Part shown: one piece after another, positions 6,786-8,366 of the stretch
Layout: each line of letters begins with the position of its first letter
Numbering within the stretch: the first letter of the stretch is position 1
Source: Terriglobus sp.
GTDB lineage: Bacteria; Acidobacteriota; Terriglobia; Terriglobales; Acidobacteriaceae
Direction of reading: 5' to 3'
DNA length: 8,366 bases
NCBI GenBank assembly: GCA_023265355.1
Contig: JAHFTZ010000075.1
Coordinates: 1 to 8,366 of the forward strand
The notes under the pieces: model-generated
What the model saw: only the letters and a program-made list of their open reading frames with translations
Databases searched by the model: none
Told to the model about the DNA's origin: nothing
Translations under genes and position numbers: made by a program

Positions 6786-7376
6786 TTAGAAGTGGTAAGC
6801 CACACCCGCCGTCAGGACCTTGGGCGTGAGAGCACCGTTCGGGAAGCCCTTCCAGTGTTGATATTCGAAGTCTCCACGCACGTTGAAGTGTCTTGAGACA
6901 TTCAAATCAACACCAGCTCCAAGGACGCCGATGTTGTAGGCCAGATTGGCAGAGTCGTTGGCAAAGTTGAAGACTCCACGGCCAACCATGATCTTTCCAT
7001 AAGGATTAATAAAGCCCTTGTAGTGCCGTACATACCTGGCACCGAGCTGGTACGTGCGCTCGTAGAGCTTGTTGTCTGCCGTGGTGTTGACCTGGCGGAT
7101 ATCTCCCTCTATGCCCCAGTGCTCAGTGAAGTCATAGGTTGTATAGAAGGTGCCGCCGTAGTACCTGGAACCACCGTAATGTGGCCCGCCCGAGAATCCG
7201 AGGCCGGCCTGAAAAGAACCGTGGCCTATGCCTGCCGGAGCGGCCTGAGCGCGCATTTTGGTTGATCCGATCGCCCCGAAGACCAATAGAAACAGAGCGA
7301 TACGCAAGCTTTTCTTATTTCTTCTGCTTCCCCGGTTCAGTCTCACTTGAAGGGGGGCAACCTCTCGAATTGGCAT
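6786..7376 (-). CDS. Small outer-membrane beta-barrel protein (second of a convergent pair)
   Basis: The product has 196 residues from the ATG at 7376. A basic stretch, RGSRRNKKSLR, precedes a hydrophobic core, IALFLLVFGAIGS, and a likely signal-peptidase site near MRAQA-AP. The mature part is Gly/Tyr-rich with alternating strands (GTFYTTYDF, WGIEGDIRQV, YQLGARYVRHY, NPYGKIMVGRGVF, NIGVLGAGVDLNV, FNVRGDFEYQHW, VLTAGVAYHF) and ends in Phe. This fits an eight-stranded OmpA/OmpX-like barrel assembled by Bam. The C-terminal VAYHF matches IAYHF of the neighbouring barrel, so the two may be distant paralogues. Start choice is uncertain. ATG 7376 has GAGG six bases upstream and gives the more normal signal peptide. 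ATG 7418 has GGAG six bases upstream and would add 14 residues. Function is unknown beyond an outer-membrane location. Confidence 0.82.
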   Translation of the reverse strand: MPIREVAPLQVRLNRGSRRNKKSLRIALFLLVFGAIGSTKMRAQAAPAGIGHGSFQAGLGFSGGPHYGGSRYYGGTFYTTYDFTEHWGIEGDIRQVNTTADNKLYERTYQLGARYVRHYKGFINPYGKIMVGRGVFNFANDSANLAYNIGVLGAGVDLNVSRHFNVRGDFEYQHWKGFPNGALTPKVLTAGVAYHF

Positions 7377-7418
7377 ACTGTCCCTCGGCCGCAGTCTGGT
7401 CAATACCTCTGCTGTCAT

Positions 7419-7548
7419 GAATGTCTCCGATTTTTGTCATAGTGGTGCTGACACCAACTGCACCTGGTGGTTTTGAGGAGCCGCTCGCGATCGGAAAAGC
7501 AAGCGGCCCAGCGAAAGTTCCAGTGAGGAGTCCTGTGGACTCCCTTGA
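7419..7548. other. Intergenic region upstream of the second barrel gene
   Basis: These 130 bases separate the end of the peptidase-like gene from the barrel gene on the same strand. Apart from one small hairpin and the ribosome-binding site near 7425, I see no clear promoter hexamers or other features. Confidence 0.5.
7527..7543. terminator. Short hairpin just after the peptidase-like gene
   Basis: GGAGTCC-TGT-GGACTCC forms a perfect 7-base-pair stem with a 3-base loop, starting six bases after the minus-strand stop codon. No T-run follows on that strand (TCACTGGAACTTTC), so it is at best a weak terminator or an mRNA 3'-end stabiliser. Confidence 0.4.
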
Positions 7549-8366
7549 TTACTGCGGCGTTGGGGCAGTAGCGCCCGGAGCCGGAGTAGCCGCGTTTGGA
7601 GTCAGAGTCGTGTCGGCCGGTGCTGCTGTGGTTCCAGCAGGAGCTCCCGTTGTGGGAGCTGCACCAGGTGTTGCGTCTGCCGGAGCTGCCCCTGTTGCGG
7701 GGGCTGCTACTGCTTCCGGGGGTGCTTTGTAGTACGCCAGTTTCAGATAAACCGGAGCCACTTCAAACGGCATCTTGTCGCGCGAGCTGAGAAGAGGTTC
7801 GAAGGCGGCGTGCATCTGGATGACCTGGTCTGTCCAGGGATCGAAGTTCAGAAAGGCCGAAAGAGGCATCGCGGCATTCTGCTTCAGATCATTCATGTCC
7901 AGTTTGGGTCCCTTGCCAACCAGCGCCTGCAACCAGAAGGTATTGGGATCTTTGAACAGACCGTCACCCAACATCGGTTCGTTAAGTGCCTTGAGAGCCT
8001 TGCTTCTAGCCTGAAGCTGCGCAAGGTAGAGTCCGAACTGTCCAGGAGCTTCACTCAACTCCTTGGGCTGCAACAACTCAAGAGTCTTCTTTGCAGCCTC
8101 TTCGTTGTCCTTGTCGGTGTGGTGCATTGGGAGCTTGCTAAACGCAGAAGTGTCAGGGAAGAGAAGTCGATCGTTGAAGGCGTACTTCGTATCCAGGCGA
8201 TGACCGAGGATGACGTGCGCGAGCTGGAAGGCAATCACGGCATAGAGGTTCGAAACCTGCTAGTTATTATTTCCAGGGATGGCCGTGGTGTCGATCAGGC
8301 TCTTGGAGATAATGATCGTGTTGCCGATGGCCACCGATTCCAGCGGTTCAGTCAACAGTGTGCGGC
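7549..8366 (-). CDS. M48-peptidase-like protein with degenerate zinc motif, C-terminal part, interrupted by an in-frame TAG
   Basis: The 5' end lies beyond the right edge. From the first full codon at 8364 the frame gives 34 residues (including ESVAIGNTIIISKSLID, which resembles the region before the active helix of M48 peptidases), a TAG at 8262-8260, then 236 residues to TAA. The segment YAVIAFQLAHVILGHRLD sits where M48 enzymes have HExxH. Here the first zinc His and the catalytic Glu are Phe and Gln (TTC CAG), more than one base from His-Glu, so catalysis by the usual mechanism is unlikely. A helical-looking middle follows (KTLELLQPKEL, YLAQLQARSKALKAL), then a conserved-looking FDPWTDQVIQMH. 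The last ~58 residues (7552-7725) are almost only Pro, Ala, Thr and Gly, a disordered tail typical of exported proteins. A GTG at 8238 could restart translation. Family assignment is by recognition; function is unknown. Confidence 0.62.
8260..8262 (-). other. In-frame amber codon inside the peptidase-like gene
   Basis: The coding strand reads GGA AAT AAT AAC TAG CAG GTT TCG AAC. The frame is open to the window edge upstream and for 236 codons downstream, with family-like sequence on both sides. A CAG-to-TAG change (giving QQVSNL) is one simple origin. Confidence 0.8.

Noticed and set aside
7421..7732. Plus-strand 103-codon Gly/Ala/Val-rich open frame
   Set aside because: It is the antisense image of the Pro/Ala/Thr-rich tail of the minus-strand gene.
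1..8366. CRISPR array, tRNA, rRNA, insertion sequence or prophage
   Set aside because: No regularly spaced repeats, cloverleaf, transposase or phage-like genes were seen on either strand.

Overview
The window looks chromosomal and most likely comes from an Acidobacteriota genome of the Terriglobia type (Granulicella, Edaphobacter or Terriglobus-like). This rests on gene content, moderate-to-high GC, exported beta-barrel proteins, and an intergenic palindromic repeat whose ends resemble ones I associate with that class. The assignment is by recognition, not by search.

Positions 1-4704 (minus strand) hold a compact branched-chain amino acid operon in the order leuA-leuB-leuC-leuD-ilvD, with ilvD running off the left edge. 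Gaps are 13, 10, -1 and 8 bases. LeuA makes 2-isopropylmalate, LeuC/LeuD isomerise it, and LeuB oxidises and decarboxylates it to the leucine keto acid; IlvD supplies the upstream 2-keto acids. LeuA is short and lacks the usual C-terminal leucine-feedback domain. leuC is interrupted at codon 85 by a clean in-frame TAG, although everything on both sides is well conserved.

Positions 4705-4797 are a divergent control region with a 6+6 inverted repeat (ATAACA-N11-TGTTAT). It lies between leuA and a plus-strand LysR-family regulator (4798-5724), the probable regulator of the operon. Positions 5725-6109 are non-coding and contain the palindromic repeat.

Positions 6110-7376 hold two convergent genes for small outer-membrane beta-barrel proteins, both ending in YHF, separated by a strong hairpin terminator. 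From 7549 to the right edge (minus strand) is the 3' part of a gene for an M48-peptidase-like protein. Its zinc motif is degenerate (FQLAH instead of HExxH), it has a Pro/Ala/Thr-rich tail, and it also carries an in-frame TAG.

The most notable signal is these two clean in-frame amber codons in two unrelated, otherwise intact minus-strand genes. In both, Gln (CAG) is a plausible ancestral residue. Of the eight genes whose ends are visible, seven stop with TAA, one (leuA) with TAG and none with TGA. Sequencing error, recent nonsense mutations, and amber suppression or recoding are all possible; the sequence alone cannot decide between them.
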